Assembly: GCA_028693055.1 (NCBI GenBank)
Contig: JAQUWD010000021.1
Coordinates: forward strand, 1-55,229
DNA length: 55,229 bases
Source of the DNA: Eubacteriales bacterium
GTDB lineage: Bacteria > Bacillota > Clostridia > Christensenellales > Aristaeellaceae
Reading direction: 5' to 3'
Part shown: positions 29,738-38,264 of the stretch, in pieces
How positions within the stretch are numbered: the stretch's first letter is position 1
Layout of the letters: every line of letters begins with the position of its first letter
Program-made: the position numbers and the translations under genes
The notes under the pieces: model-generated
The model's input: the letters and a program-made list of their open reading frames with translations, nothing else
Databases searched by the model: none
What the model was told of the DNA's origin: nothing

Positions 29738-30553
29738 ATGACCCGGCAGATGTACGTCTATCACCCGCCCCAAAGTGTGAACGGTCTGGCACCGGAAAAT
29801 ACCTTTCTCGTGGCGGATAGCGCAAATATGACCATCGCGGATGGCTTTTTAATACCGACCTATCATCCCTACCTCTTTCCTGAACGACCCATCAATTTAT
29901 ATATTTCTATCCGTTCCAAGGGCCCGGGCAAGGACATGCTGCTGGGCGCTCTGTTGGGACGCGCACAGCAGCTTCGTAAGCAAAACCCCACCATGACGGC
30001 CAGGGTCTTTGCACAGGTAACCCCTCAGAATACCGCGATGATGGCTTTTTATATGGAAAGCGGCTTTGACGCGATTGACGCGCTGGACGTTGTGCAGCTT
30101 GGTGTGCCAAATGCCCGTCCCGCCGCCCCTATGGGCTACGATATGGGCTTTGTACCCCTAAGCACGCCTACGGACGTGCAGAATTTCTTGCTGCGTATGA
30201 ACGCTTATCGTCTGGATGCATGGCAGCCGGAGCTGCTGCAAAGGTATATGTCCTTGCCCCATTTTTTTGCAATGTATTTAAGCAGAGGCCGCGACGTGGT
30301 GGGGGAGATTGCCTTTACCGGCGAGGGGCAGGCTGCCAAGCTCATCGGCTTGTATGTAGCGCCTAATTACCGCAGACTGGGCATGGCGAAATGTCTGATT
30401 GCGGCAGGCATGAAAACCCTTAGCGAGCATGGCGTAAACCATGTGGAAAGCGACGTGATTCGCCGTAACGAAGCGCAGTGCCTGCTTTCCCGCAGCTGCA
30501 GCGCTACGTTCATCCGCACCGCTTGCTACTATCCCGGCCTTAATTATGATTGA
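29738..30553 (+). CDS. Tandem-GNAT N-acetyltransferase
   Basis: A 271-residue protein with two GNAT-like halves. The first has LLGALLGRAQQLRKQNPTMTARVFAQVTPQNTAMMAFYMESGF, and the second has the acetyl-CoA site LIGLYVAPNYRRLGMAKCLIAAG, the Q/RxxGxG/A region being RRLGMA, followed by VNHVESDVIRRNEAQC. The acceptor substrate is unknown. The start could be the ATG at 29738 or an ATG four codons later; the AAAGG binding site is almost joined to the first and rather far from the second. It overlaps the next gene by eight bases. Confidence 0.75.
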   Translation: MTRQMYVYHPPQSVNGLAPENTFLVADSANMTIADGFLIPTYHPYLFPERPINLYISIRSKGPGKDMLLGALLGRAQQLRKQNPTMTARVFAQVTPQNTAMMAFYMESGFDAIDALDVVQLGVPNARPAAPMGYDMGFVPLSTPTDVQNFLLRMNAYRLDAWQPELLQRYMSLPHFFAMYLSRGRDVVGEIAFTGEGQAAKLIGLYVAPNYRRLGMAKCLIAAGMKTLSEHGVNHVESDVIRRNEAQCLLSRSCSATFIRTACYYPGLNYD

Positions 30554-31223
30554 GAAACGCATTCCCTATACGCTGGTGCGCTCGGCGCGCCGTACCCTGT
30601 CTTTGTCGCTAGATCCAAACGGCAGCCTGATTGCTCGCGCACCCTATCGGATGGCGGCGAAAGAAATCGAGGCTTTTATCTCGCAAAAAGCGGGGTGGAT
30701 CGAGACAAAACAAGCAATGCTTAAAAAACGAGCCGAATCGGTGCAAGACTGCACCTTGCAGGATGGCTCGACCCTGCCTTTTTTGGGAGGAAAGCTCCTT
30801 CTACGCTATGGCGCGACGCCGCAAGCGGTGGAGAAAGACGGTATCCTCTTCCTGCCAAGCTGCGGCAGCGCCAAAGCCGCTATTCTTCAATGGCTGGCGG
30901 CGGAGGCGGCTCACAGACTGCCACCCCGGGTGGAGCAATGGGCGCTTCGCATGAACGTTTATCCTACCGCCCTGTCGTTGGGCTATGCAAAAACGCGCTG
31001 GGGCAGTATGGCGTCCACCGGCGCTATGCGGCTGAATATCGCCCTGCTTCATTGTCCCAACCATGCGATTGATTATGTCATCGTTCACGAGCTGTCCCAT
31101 CGAGTGCATCCTAACCATTCCAAGGCTTTTCACGCCTATGTGGAAAGCGTCCTGCCCGGCGCAAACCAAATCAGAGCACAAATGAAAGAAATGTCTCCCT
31201 ATTTGAGCCTGCTGCGCTCCTAA
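30546..31223 (+). CDS. YgjP/SprT-like zinc metallopeptidase (M48-type, DUF45)
   Basis: A 225-residue protein of the YgjP family. It has the N-terminal beta part typical of DUF45 (YTLVRSARRTLSLSL), the conserved element RWGS (151-154), and the zinc motif HELSH (181-185) followed by HPNHS. No signal peptide or membrane segment is seen. The family has the fold of a metallopeptidase; its target is not known. The ATG overlaps the end of the GNAT gene, so the two are co-translated. Confidence 0.88.
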   Translation: MIEKRIPYTLVRSARRTLSLSLDPNGSLIARAPYRMAAKEIEAFISQKAGWIETKQAMLKKRAESVQDCTLQDGSTLPFLGGKLLLRYGATPQAVEKDGILFLPSCGSAKAAILQWLAAEAAHRLPPRVEQWALRMNVYPTALSLGYAKTRWGSMASTGAMRLNIALLHCPNHAIDYVIVHELSHRVHPNHSKAFHAYVESVLPGANQIRAQMKEMSPYLSLLRS

Positions 31224-31233
31224 AGGAGGATTC

Positions 31234-32418
31234 ATGACGAAAGCACGAAAGCAACGCGTTCCCCGACGCTTCTATGTTCTGACGGCCCTGATCTATCTGC
31301 CGGTTTTTTACTCGCTGGCGGTGATCGGGGCTCATTGGTATGGGTTTGTGATTGTGGGGCTTTCCTTCTGCGTGCTGATGGGCTACCGCCGCTGGGCTAC
31401 ATGGAAATGGTGGCATATGCTGGTGTGCTTGAGCTGCGCTTTTTTGGTAGCCTTTGGCGGGCTTACCTTTTCCCGCCCACGATGGGATGTGTCGCTGCCG
31501 GGTCAGGTAGGCGCGGGAACGCTGCGCACCTTTACCAAGCTGCCCTTGGACGAGGGAACCCGCAGCGGCGAGGTGTTCTCCGATGTGGAGCTGTGGAAGG
31601 CCCCGGAGGGTTATACCTATGGGATTGTGGAGCTGCCTACCTGCAAGCTGGAAGTCCTGACCCGAAACGAAGGCCGCGACGACGTAGCGGTGCTACAATT
31701 GCACGGCGGCGCTTTTGTTGCCGGTTTGAATGATCTTTATCGCACCTTCGCACGGCGCTTTTGCGATTTAACCGACGGCGGTACCGTTTATACGCTGGAC
31801 TATCGCCTTGCGCCGACCTATCCCTATCCCTCGCAGCAGAATGATGTGAGGGATGCGTGGAACTATTTGACGAAAACGCTGGGCTACCAGCCGGGAAGAA
31901 TTATCGTGACGGGGGATAGCGCAGGGGGCAATCTGGTGCTGAACCTCGGCCTTCGCCTTCGGGATGAAGGGGAGCCGATGCCCATGGCGTTAATCGGCTT
32001 TTCACCGTGGGCGGATCTGAGCAATTCCGGCGAGAGCCATATTGAAAACGCCACCAAAGATCCTACCTTCGGTATTCCCGAAAAGGACTTTGACGGCGTT
32101 ACTCCGGTGGGCGTTTCTACGACCTACCCCGATGGCCTTGATGCGAAAAACCCCTATCTCTCTCCTACCTATGGAGACTATTCCGGTTTCCCGCCCATGC
32201 TTTTGCAGGCGGGAGAGCTGGAGGTGCTGCTAAGCGATAGTGAAATCGTTTATCAAAACGCAATTTCCCACGGTGTGGACTGCACCTTCACCATCTATCC
32301 CGGTATGTTTCACGTATTCCAAGGCTCCTTGGATTTGCTGCCGGAAAGCAAGAGCGCGTGGGGTGAGGTTGCGTCGTTTATTCAGCGGATGATGAACCTT
32401 TACGCCCCGACAAACTGA
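31234..32418 (+). CDS. Membrane-anchored alpha/beta-hydrolase, HSL-type esterase
   Basis: A 394-residue protein. Residues 14-77 hold two or three hydrophobic segments, so the enzyme is membrane-anchored. The catalytic domain belongs to the hormone-sensitive lipase family: the oxyanion motif HGGAF (157-161), YRLAP (190-194) and the nucleophile elbow GDSAGG (S229). The acid and base probably lie in LLSDSE and PGMFHVF near the C-terminus. It should hydrolyse small acyl esters. The ATG follows AAAGGAGG, ten bases after the YgjP gene. Its 3' end overlaps the convergent ABC ATPase gene by 19 bases. Confidence 0.88.
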   Translation: MTKARKQRVPRRFYVLTALIYLPVFYSLAVIGAHWYGFVIVGLSFCVLMGYRRWATWKWWHMLVCLSCAFLVAFGGLTFSRPRWDVSLPGQVGAGTLRTFTKLPLDEGTRSGEVFSDVELWKAPEGYTYGIVELPTCKLEVLTRNEGRDDVAVLQLHGGAFVAGLNDLYRTFARRFCDLTDGGTVYTLDYRLAPTYPYPSQQNDVRDAWNYLTKTLGYQPGRIIVTGDSAGGNLVLNLGLRLRDEGEPMPMALIGFSPWADLSNSGESHIENATKDPTFGIPEKDFDGVTPVGVSTTYPDGLDAKNPYLSPTYGDYSGFPPMLLQAGELEVLLSDSEIVYQNAISHGVDCTFTIYPGMFHVFQGSLDLLPESKSAWGEVASFIQRMMNLYAPTN

Positions 32419-33143
32419 TGGGTGCGTTGGTTTTGAGAATGGAATAGTTGAGCCGGCGGCCCTTCCTCGATAATATGTCCGCCTTCCATAAACACCACAT
32501 GGTCGGCTACGTCCCTCGCAAAGCTCATTTCATGGGTGACCACCATCATGGTCATTTTTTCCTTGGCTAAATCCCGCATCACCGCCAGCACCTCTTGGGT
32601 TAGCTCCGGGTCAAGGGCGCTGGTGGGCTCGTCAAAGCACATGATCTCCGGCTGCATGCATAGAGCGCGAGCAATCGCCACCCGCTGCGCCTGACCGCCG
32701 GAGAGCTGATAGGGATACTGGTCGGCTTTGTTTAATAGCCCCACCTTGTTCAGCAACGCTTTCGCTTGCTCAATGGCTTGTGCCTTGGGCATTTTTTTGA
32801 CCCGTATGGGCGCGTCGATCAGGTTTTGCAGCACGCTTCGGTGGGGAAAAAGGTTGAAGGACTGGAATACCATGCCCATGCGCAGGCTGATTGCCCGCAG
32901 CGTTTTTTCATCGGCGTAGGTGCAGACTCCCTCCTTGGTTTGACACATGGTTTCGCCGTCTAAAGTGATCAAACCGCTGTCCACCTTTTCCAGCTGATTT
33001 AAGCAGCGCAGAAAGGTGCTCTTGCCGGAGCCGCTGGGGCCGATGAGCGCCATCACCTGCCCCTTATCGATGGAAAGGGAAATTCCCTTCAGTACGCCCA
33101 AGCCATCAAAGCCCTTGTGAATGTCCGTCGCAGATAGCATCAT
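32400..33143 (-). CDS. Polar amino-acid ABC transporter ATP-binding protein
   Basis: A 247-residue GlnQ/HisP-type ATPase. Walker A is GPSGSGKST, the Q-loop lies in VFQSFNLFPH, the signature is LSGGQ, Walker B is MCFDEPTSALD, and the H-loop is VVTHEM. FNLFPHRSVLQN is typical of amino-acid importers. It powers uptake by the permease and binding protein encoded upstream. The ATG pair at the start follows GGAGGGGG. No regulatory C-terminal domain is present. Confidence 0.94.
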   Translation of the reverse strand: MMLSATDIHKGFDGLGVLKGISLSIDKGQVMALIGPSGSGKSTFLRCLNQLEKVDSGLITLDGETMCQTKEGVCTYADEKTLRAISLRMGMVFQSFNLFPHRSVLQNLIDAPIRVKKMPKAQAIEQAKALLNKVGLLNKADQYPYQLSGGQAQRVAIARALCMQPEIMCFDEPTSALDPELTQEVLAVMRDLAKEKMTMMVVTHEMSFARDVADHVVFMEGGHIIEEGPPAQLFHSQNQRTHQFVGA

Positions 33144-33158
33144 GAGAATCCCCCTCCT

Positions 33159-33827
33159 TTAACGATAATAGTTGAGCTTTCGCTCGGCTAGCTTACAAAG
33201 CTGCTCCGCCAAACCGTTGAGAAGCAAGTAAAGCAAAATCGCCACAATATAAGGCTCAATGGAGCTTGAACCGCTGACCTGCTTCTTGGCGATGGTCATC
33301 AGCTCCACCACAGCCACCGTAGAAGCCAGAGCCGTATCCTTGATTAGTGTAATGACCTCGTTGGTTACCGGCAGCAGCACCCGCTTGCACACCTGCGGTA
33401 GCACCACATAAAAGAAGGTTTGGGCCTTGCTGTAGCCCAGCACCTTAGCGGCCTCGTGCTGGCCTTGGGGGATGGCTTGAATGCCGGAACGAAAGATTTC
33501 CGCAAAATAGGCGGCATAGTTAACCACAAACGCAAAAATGACCGCCGAAAAGCGATCCACCGAAAAGGGCAAAATCTGCGGCAGTAAAAAATAAACGAAC
33601 ATGATTTGCAGCATCAGCGGCGTTCCCCGCATGATGTAGATATAAAAGGCGATGGGGCCGCGCACTAGCTTTCGGTTGCTCATCCGTCCCTGCGCTACCA
33701 GCATGCCTAGCGGTACGGATAGCAATAAGGTCAGAAAAAAAATGCTCAGGGTAACCCCTGCGCCCTCCAATAATATTTGCGTCAGGTTCCACAGCCGGGG
33801 AGGGTCGTTAAAAAACTTTATGGTCAT
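33159..33827 (-). CDS. Polar amino-acid ABC transporter permease
   Basis: A 222-residue His/Glu/Gln/Arg/opine-type permease with about five membrane helices. MRGTPLMLQI and the coupling loop EAAKVLGYSKAQTFFYVVLPQ are family signatures. It would form a homodimeric channel, as only one permease gene is present. The ATG is seven bases after GAGG. A strong hairpin separates it from the binding-protein gene. Confidence 0.94.
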   Translation of the reverse strand: MTIKFFNDPPRLWNLTQILLEGAGVTLSIFFLTLLLSVPLGMLVAQGRMSNRKLVRGPIAFYIYIMRGTPLMLQIMFVYFLLPQILPFSVDRFSAVIFAFVVNYAAYFAEIFRSGIQAIPQGQHEAAKVLGYSKAQTFFYVVLPQVCKRVLLPVTNEVITLIKDTALASTVAVVELMTIAKKQVSGSSSIEPYIVAILLYLLLNGLAEQLCKLAERKLNYYR

Positions 33828-33862
33828 TGGTATGCCTCAACGATCTTTTGATATGAAAACAC

Positions 33863-33898
33863 GGTTTGGGCCGTCCGATAAAGGGGACGGCCCAAACC
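33863..33898 (-). terminator. Hairpin between the binding-protein and permease genes (attenuating)
   Basis: A perfect 14-base-pair stem (GGTTTGGGCCGTCC and its complement) encloses an 8-base loop and is followed on the minus strand by GTGTTTTC. It lies just after the binding-protein stop. The short U-run suggests partial termination or protection of the upstream message, so that more binding protein than permease is made. Confidence 0.65.
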
Positions 33899-33915
33899 AT
33901 AGAACAGCGCTTGTT

Positions 33916-34719
33916 TTACTCCGCGGGGACTACGGTGATATCGGAGCCGAACCAGCTTTCGGAAATGGCGGCTAGCGTGCCGTCCTTTTTCATTTCTACA
34001 AGGATTTCCTGAACCTTGTCGCGTAGCGCGATATCATCCTTGCGGAAGCCGATGCCGTAGTTATCGTCCTCAAAGGAGAAGGCGGCCTTCAAATCCGTAG
34101 CGCCCATGCCGTTGATACGGAAGTCGCCCACTACTAAATCCATGAATACCGCGTCAACGCCGCCTTGCTGCAAATCCATCAATGCGGTCAGGTAATCGTC
34201 ATAGCCCAACACTTCGTCAAAGGAGGCGGTCAACTCGGCATTCGCCTCGTCAGCCAAAATTTCCTCGGCATAGCTGCCATTTTGCACGGCGATTTTTTTG
34301 CCGGCTAGATCGGCGGCAGAGGCTACAGCAGCATCGGCTTTGGTGTAAAACACCATCTGGTTGTTCAAATAAGCGAAGGACATCGCCATGCTTTCTTCGC
34401 GCTCGGGCGTGATGGACATGCCGTTCCAGATGCAATCGATATTACCGGAGGAAAGCTCCAGCTCTTTTGCATCCCAGCTGATGGGCTGGAGCACAAGCTC
34501 GACGCCCAGCTTTTCGCAGACCGCTTTAGCGGTGTCGATATCAAAGCCTACGATATCGTTATTATCGTCCCGGTAGCCCATGGGCGGGAAGCTGTCGTCC
34601 AGTCCAAGAACAAAGGTTTTCTTATCCAGAATGTTTTGCAGGGAGTTGTCTTCCGCCATGGCCAAACCCGTAACCGCCAGCATGAGAACCAGCACGGCCG
34701 CAAAAAGCTTTTTCATCAT
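33916..34719 (-). CDS. Polar amino-acid ABC transporter binding protein
   Basis: A 267-residue family 3 solute-binding protein. The signal peptide MMKKLFAAVLVLMLAVTGLA ends in A-M-A with no lipobox cysteine. Mature motifs include FVLGLDDSFPPMGYRD, IVGFDIDTAKAVCEKLG, IDCIWNGMSITPER and GKKIAVQNGS, which match binding proteins for glutamine, cystine or other polar amino acids. The exact ligand is unknown. There are two in-frame ATGs at the start, behind GAGAGGGG. It is the first gene of the importer operon. Confidence 0.92.
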   Translation of the reverse strand: MMKKLFAAVLVLMLAVTGLAMAEDNSLQNILDKKTFVLGLDDSFPPMGYRDDNNDIVGFDIDTAKAVCEKLGVELVLQPISWDAKELELSSGNIDCIWNGMSITPEREESMAMSFAYLNNQMVFYTKADAAVASAADLAGKKIAVQNGSYAEEILADEANAELTASFDEVLGYDDYLTALMDLQQGGVDAVFMDLVVGDFRINGMGATDLKAAFSFEDDNYGIGFRKDDIALRDKVQEILVEMKKDGTLAAISESWFGSDITVVPAE

Positions 34720-34774
34720 TGATTGCCCCTCTCGCTAATCGTCATCATTCACTTTAGTGTGATAACGTGGTGAT

Positions 34775-34803
34775 ATAATAACATGAGCAGCATGATCTGT
34801 CAA
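34775..34803 (-). promoter_or_regulatory. Promoter of the amino-acid importer operon
   Basis: The minus strand reads TTGACA, 17 bases, TATTAT, with a TG-T extension before the -10 hexamer. It is strong by sequence and lies about 55 bases before the binding-protein start. Confidence 0.8.
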
Positions 34804-34833
34804 GGCTGTTTTTGAAAACAAATATAAAAAGGC

Positions 34834-35201
34834 CAAGGCGCTAAGCCTTGGCATAGATTGTCGACAAGCCTCTTAAGGGGGTGTCGGGGGAGCCCGAAGG
34901 CTACCCTGACTGCATTCGTATCGACCGGCTTAGCCGGTCGGGCGGGCAGTTTGCGGTTTTGCCGCAAACATTACCCGTAACTGGCGAAAAAGCGCGTAGC
35001 GCTTTTTTGACACGTTGGGTCAAGGCACAAAGCCTTGGCATAGATTGTCGACAAGCCTCTTAAAGGGGGTGTCGGGAGAGCCCGAAGGCTACCCTGACTG
35101 CATTCGTATCGACCGGCTTAGCCGGTCGGGCGGGCAGTTTGCGGCTTTGCCGCAAACATTACCCGTAACTGGCGAAAAAGCGCGTAGCGCTTTTTTGACA
35201 C
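34834..35201. repeat. Two tandem copies of a 187-bp structured element
   Basis: Copy 1 (34834-35020) and copy 2 (35021-35201) differ at few positions. Each contains, in order, hairpins CAAGGC/GCCTTG, AGCC/GGCT around CGAA, CCGGC/GCCGG around TTA, GTTTGCGG(C/T)/GCCGCAAAC, and a terminator-like AAAAAGCGC/GCGCTTTTTT. The C/T difference falls in a stem and keeps pairing as G-U in RNA. No gene is in it. It fills the gap between the HD-domain gene and the amino-acid importer promoter. Confidence 0.92.
35175..35196. terminator. Bidirectional terminator hairpin at the end of repeat copy 2
   Basis: AAAAAGCGC, GTA, GCGCTTTTTT is a symmetric stem with A- and T-runs on either side, so it can stop transcription from both strands. 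On the minus strand it ends the aroA-aroC-rlmD-HD operon, ten bases after the HD gene stop. The same hairpin occurs in copy 1 at 34987-35008. Confidence 0.75.
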
Positions 35202-35205
35202 TGGA

Positions 35206-35769
35206 TTACATTTCAATATCCAAGGTTTTCATTGCGTCCAGCGTGCGCTGAAAGAGCGTGTCCAGCTCCCAGCCCAGCATTTCTGCGCCCTGCCGGATAA
35301 CGTCCCGGGAGCAGCCCGCCGCGAATTTCTTATCCTTGAATTTCTTTTTGATGCTGGATATCTCCATATCCTGTACGCTCTTGGAGGGCCGCATCAGCGC
35401 GGCTGCGCCAATGAGTCCCGTTAGCTCGTCGGCGGCGAAGAGCACCTTTTCCATTTCGTGCTCCGGCTTTATGTCGCAGCATAGGCCATAGCCGTGGGAA
35501 CAGATGGAGTGGATCATATCCGGTCCAACCCCCGCACTCTCCAGCAGCTCGGGAGCCTTCTTGCAATGCTCCTCGGGGTACAGCTCAAAATCAATGTCGT
35601 GGAGCAGCCCCACCATAGCCCAATAGTCCGCGTCGTCGCCATAGCCCAGCAGATTTGCGTAATAGCGCATCACGCCTTCCACCGTGAGCCCATGCTGAAT
35701 GTGAAAGGCTTCCTGATTGTATTTTTGTAGCAGAGCTAAGCCCTGCTCGTGGGTAAAGGGACTGGTCAT
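35206..35769 (-). CDS. HD-domain hydrolase
   Basis: A 187-residue HD-superfamily protein. The metal-binding pair is H57-D58 in VGLLHDIDFELYPE, preceded by a histidine in HIQHGLTVEGVMRYYANLLG and followed by HSICSHGYG, the usual order of the fold. Members of this group hydrolyse nucleotides or other phosphate esters; the substrate here is unknown. The ATG is nine bases after AAGGAG, seven bases after the rlmD stop, so it is the last gene of the aro operon. Confidence 0.85.
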   Translation of the reverse strand: MTSPFTHEQGLALLQKYNQEAFHIQHGLTVEGVMRYYANLLGYGDDADYWAMVGLLHDIDFELYPEEHCKKAPELLESAGVGPDMIHSICSHGYGLCCDIKPEHEMEKVLFAADELTGLIGAAALMRPSKSVQDMEISSIKKKFKDKKFAAGCSRDVIRQGAEMLGWELDTLFQRTLDAMKTLDIEM

Positions 35770-35775
35770 CCTGTT

Positions 35776-37143
35776 TCACTCCTTTTCTTCTTGTACCAAG
35801 CAGGCGACGTTTTCTACGCCGCCCGCGTAACAGAACATATCGACCGGCTGGCAGGCCTCGAAGCGATAGCCGCCTTGGCAAAGCAGCTTCATATCCCGCG
35901 CTTGCGTAGGCACATGGCAGCTGATATAGACAACCCGTCGGGGCTTGGCCTTGAGCACGGCCTCAATGACGGCAGGTTCTACGCCCTTTCGCGGGGGATC
36001 CAGCACGATCACATCCGGCCGTAAGCCGTCCTCCACCAGCCGGGGCAGAAGCTCCTCCACTGCGCCTACATGGAATTCTGCGTTGGATACGCCATTGCGT
36101 TCCGCGTTTCTTTTGGCGCTTTCCACAGCCTGAGGTACAATTTCGATTCCCAGCACCCTTGATGCTTGTCCGGCCATGCACAAGGCGATAGTGCCCGCTC
36201 CGGCATACGCGTCAACCACCGTATCGCCGGGGGTGAGCGCCGCAAAGTCGATGGCGCGCTGATAGAGCCGCTCCGTCTGGGCGGGATTGACTTGAAAAAA
36301 GGAAAGGGGCGAAATTTCAAAGGTCAGGCCCAGCAAGGTTTCGTAAATCGCATCCTCCCCCCATAGCTTTTGGGAGGTGTTGCCTAAAATCACATTGTTT
36401 CGTTGCTGGTTGACGCTAAGGTGTAGCGCCTTAAAGCCGGGCACTTTTGCTTGGAGGCGGCTGACGAGCCCATCCGTATCCGGCAGCTGTAGCTTCGTGG
36501 AGACCAGCAGCACCATAACGTCTCCCTGACGGTTGGTACGCACCACGACGTGGCGTAAAACCCCTTTGCCGGTTTCCTCTTGGTAGGGCTGCACCCTTGC
36601 GTCTCTCATCCAGCCCCGCACCGTGCGGATGACCGTCTCTATGCCGTTCATGGCGATCATACAGTCGGTAATGGGCACAATGGCGTGGCTCCGGCGGCGG
36701 TAAAAGCCCAGCTGCGGAACACTGGATGTTCCGCCTACCGGCAGAGCGGTTTTGTTGCGGCAATGCCAAGGCTCCGCCGCACCTAGCACGGGAGGAACAT
36801 CCTCCGGGCTAAGGGAAAGCCCAGCTACCCGAGTGAGCAGCTCCAATACCTGACTGCGCTTGGCTTCCAGCGTTGCGGCATAGTCCATATGCTGCCCGCT
36901 GCAGCCGCCGCATTGCTCGTATACCGGGCAGGGCGGCGCAACCCGTTGAGGGGAGGGGGTGTTGATTTGCTTGAGCTTGGCAAAAGCATAGCGAGGGAAT
37001 ACCTTGACGATCTGCGCTTCCACCGTTTCGCCGGGGAGCGCGCCGGGTACGAAAACCGCCATGCCCTCATGGTCGCATACGCCTTCCAGATCGCTGCCCA
37101 AGCCGACGCAGGATAGGGTCAAAAGCTCGTTTTTTGTGATCAT
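35776..37143 (-). CDS. 23S rRNA (uracil-C5)-methyltransferase, RlmD/RlmCD type
   Basis: A 455-residue TrmA/RumA-family enzyme. Residues 1-60 are a TRAM RNA-binding domain; C72, C78 and C81 (CPVYEQCGGC) with a later cysteine should hold a [4Fe-4S] cluster. The SAM site is DAYAGAGTIAL, followed by VLDPPRKG. The catalytic cysteine is in VYISCHVPTQARD and the general base region is PVDMF. Most relatives have SCNP and PHTxHVE at these two places; here they read SCHV and CYAGGVE, a modest departure. It overlaps aroC by four bases (ATGA). Confidence 0.9.
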   Translation of the reverse strand: MITKNELLTLSCVGLGSDLEGVCDHEGMAVFVPGALPGETVEAQIVKVFPRYAFAKLKQINTPSPQRVAPPCPVYEQCGGCSGQHMDYAATLEAKRSQVLELLTRVAGLSLSPEDVPPVLGAAEPWHCRNKTALPVGGTSSVPQLGFYRRRSHAIVPITDCMIAMNGIETVIRTVRGWMRDARVQPYQEETGKGVLRHVVVRTNRQGDVMVLLVSTKLQLPDTDGLVSRLQAKVPGFKALHLSVNQQRNNVILGNTSQKLWGEDAIYETLLGLTFEISPLSFFQVNPAQTERLYQRAIDFAALTPGDTVVDAYAGAGTIALCMAGQASRVLGIEIVPQAVESAKRNAERNGVSNAEFHVGAVEELLPRLVEDGLRPDVIVLDPPRKGVEPAVIEAVLKAKPRRVVYISCHVPTQARDMKLLCQGGYRFEACQPVDMFCYAGGVENVACLVQEEKE

Positions 37144-38264
37144 GCATTCTCCTGAAACGGCTTGTCGCCGTTATGCTGGATCCATAATTCGAATAGTCCC
37201 AAGGCCATAGCGCTCTCGGCCACCGGCACCGCACGCACAACCACGCATGGATCGTGCCGCCCGTGAACCGTTAATTCACGGCTGGCTTCTTCGCCCGCCT
37301 TGAACGCTCCCAGCGATACCGTCTGCTGAGGCTGCGCGATGGACGCCGTAGGCCGGAAGGCGGCTCTGGCAATCACGGGCATGCCGGTAGTGAGGCCGCC
37401 GCATAAGCCGCCCGCCTTGTTGCGCGTCGTGCCAATTCGTTGACCTTTTTGTTCGTAGGGATCGTTGTACGCGCTCCCATTCATCAGCGCCGCTTGAAAG
37501 CCCGCGCCGAATTCTACGCCCTTTACCGCCGGGATGCTGAACAAATGCTGACCGAGCACCGCTTCTACACCCTCAAAATAAGGTGCGCCCAATCCTGCCG
37601 GTACGTTGAGCGCAATGATTTCCACTACGCCGCCGACGGAATTTTGCTCTGCCTTCGCGGCGAGAATCGCTTCCTTCATCGCCTTCCCAGCCGCCTCGTT
37701 TACTGTAGGAATTTCTCTTTGCCGGGCGGCAAGCAGGGCTTCCCAGTCCGGCGTGCATTCGTCTATGGGGTCGTCCTGTATATCGCCAATGCTGTATACG
37801 CGAGCGGCAATTTGAACGCCTAGGGCTTCGAGGGCTTGAAGCGCTACCCCGCCCGCAAAAACATAGGGTAAGGTGAGCCGTCCGCTATGGTGGCCGCTGC
37901 CCCGCAGATCATCCCAACCGCCGCTTTTTACCAGCGCGGGATAATCCGCGTGGCCGGGACGGGGCTGGTCGGGTAAAAAGCTGTAATCGGAGCTGTGGGT
38001 ATCTGCGTTCTCAAAAATAGCGGTCAAGGGATAGCCGGTGGTATGCCCGTTGCACAAACCGCTGATTATTTTTGGCAGGTCGCTTTCCCGCCGCCCGGTG
38101 GCAATAGCGCTGCCCTTGGCGGCGCGGCGCGACACAAAAGCGGCAAGGGCGGCTTCGTCAAGAGCAATCCCTGCGGGAAGGCCGTCTATTGTAACGCCGA
38201 CGGCGGCTCCGTGGCTTTCCCCGAAGATCTGAACCGATAGGGCGCGTCCCACACGACTGCTCAT
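37140..38264 (-). CDS. aroC: Chorismate synthase
   Basis: A 374-residue FMN-dependent lyase that makes chorismate from EPSP, the last common step of aromatic amino-acid synthesis. Signatures in order are GESHGAAVGVTIDGLPAG, RPGHADYPALVK, RGSGHHSGRLT (flavin and substrate contacts), NSVGGVVE and GLCGGLTTG with TRNKAGG. Its ATG overlaps the aroA stop (ATGA), and its own stop overlaps rlmD in the same way, so the three genes are tightly coupled. Confidence 0.96.
   Translation of the reverse strand: MSSRVGRALSVQIFGESHGAAVGVTIDGLPAGIALDEAALAAFVSRRAAKGSAIATGRRESDLPKIISGLCNGHTTGYPLTAIFENADTHSSDYSFLPDQPRPGHADYPALVKSGGWDDLRGSGHHSGRLTLPYVFAGGVALQALEALGVQIAARVYSIGDIQDDPIDECTPDWEALLAARQREIPTVNEAAGKAMKEAILAAKAEQNSVGGVVEIIALNVPAGLGAPYFEGVEAVLGQHLFSIPAVKGVEFGAGFQAALMNGSAYNDPYEQKGQRIGTTRNKAGGLCGGLTTGMPVIARAAFRPTASIAQPQQTVSLGAFKAGEEASRELTVHGRHDPCVVVRAVPVAESAMALGLFELWIQHNGDKPFQENA

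Noticed and set aside
34834..35201. Possible insertion sequence or MITE
   Set aside because: No transposase, no clear terminal inverted repeats and no target-site duplication were seen; a structured repeat is all that can be supported.
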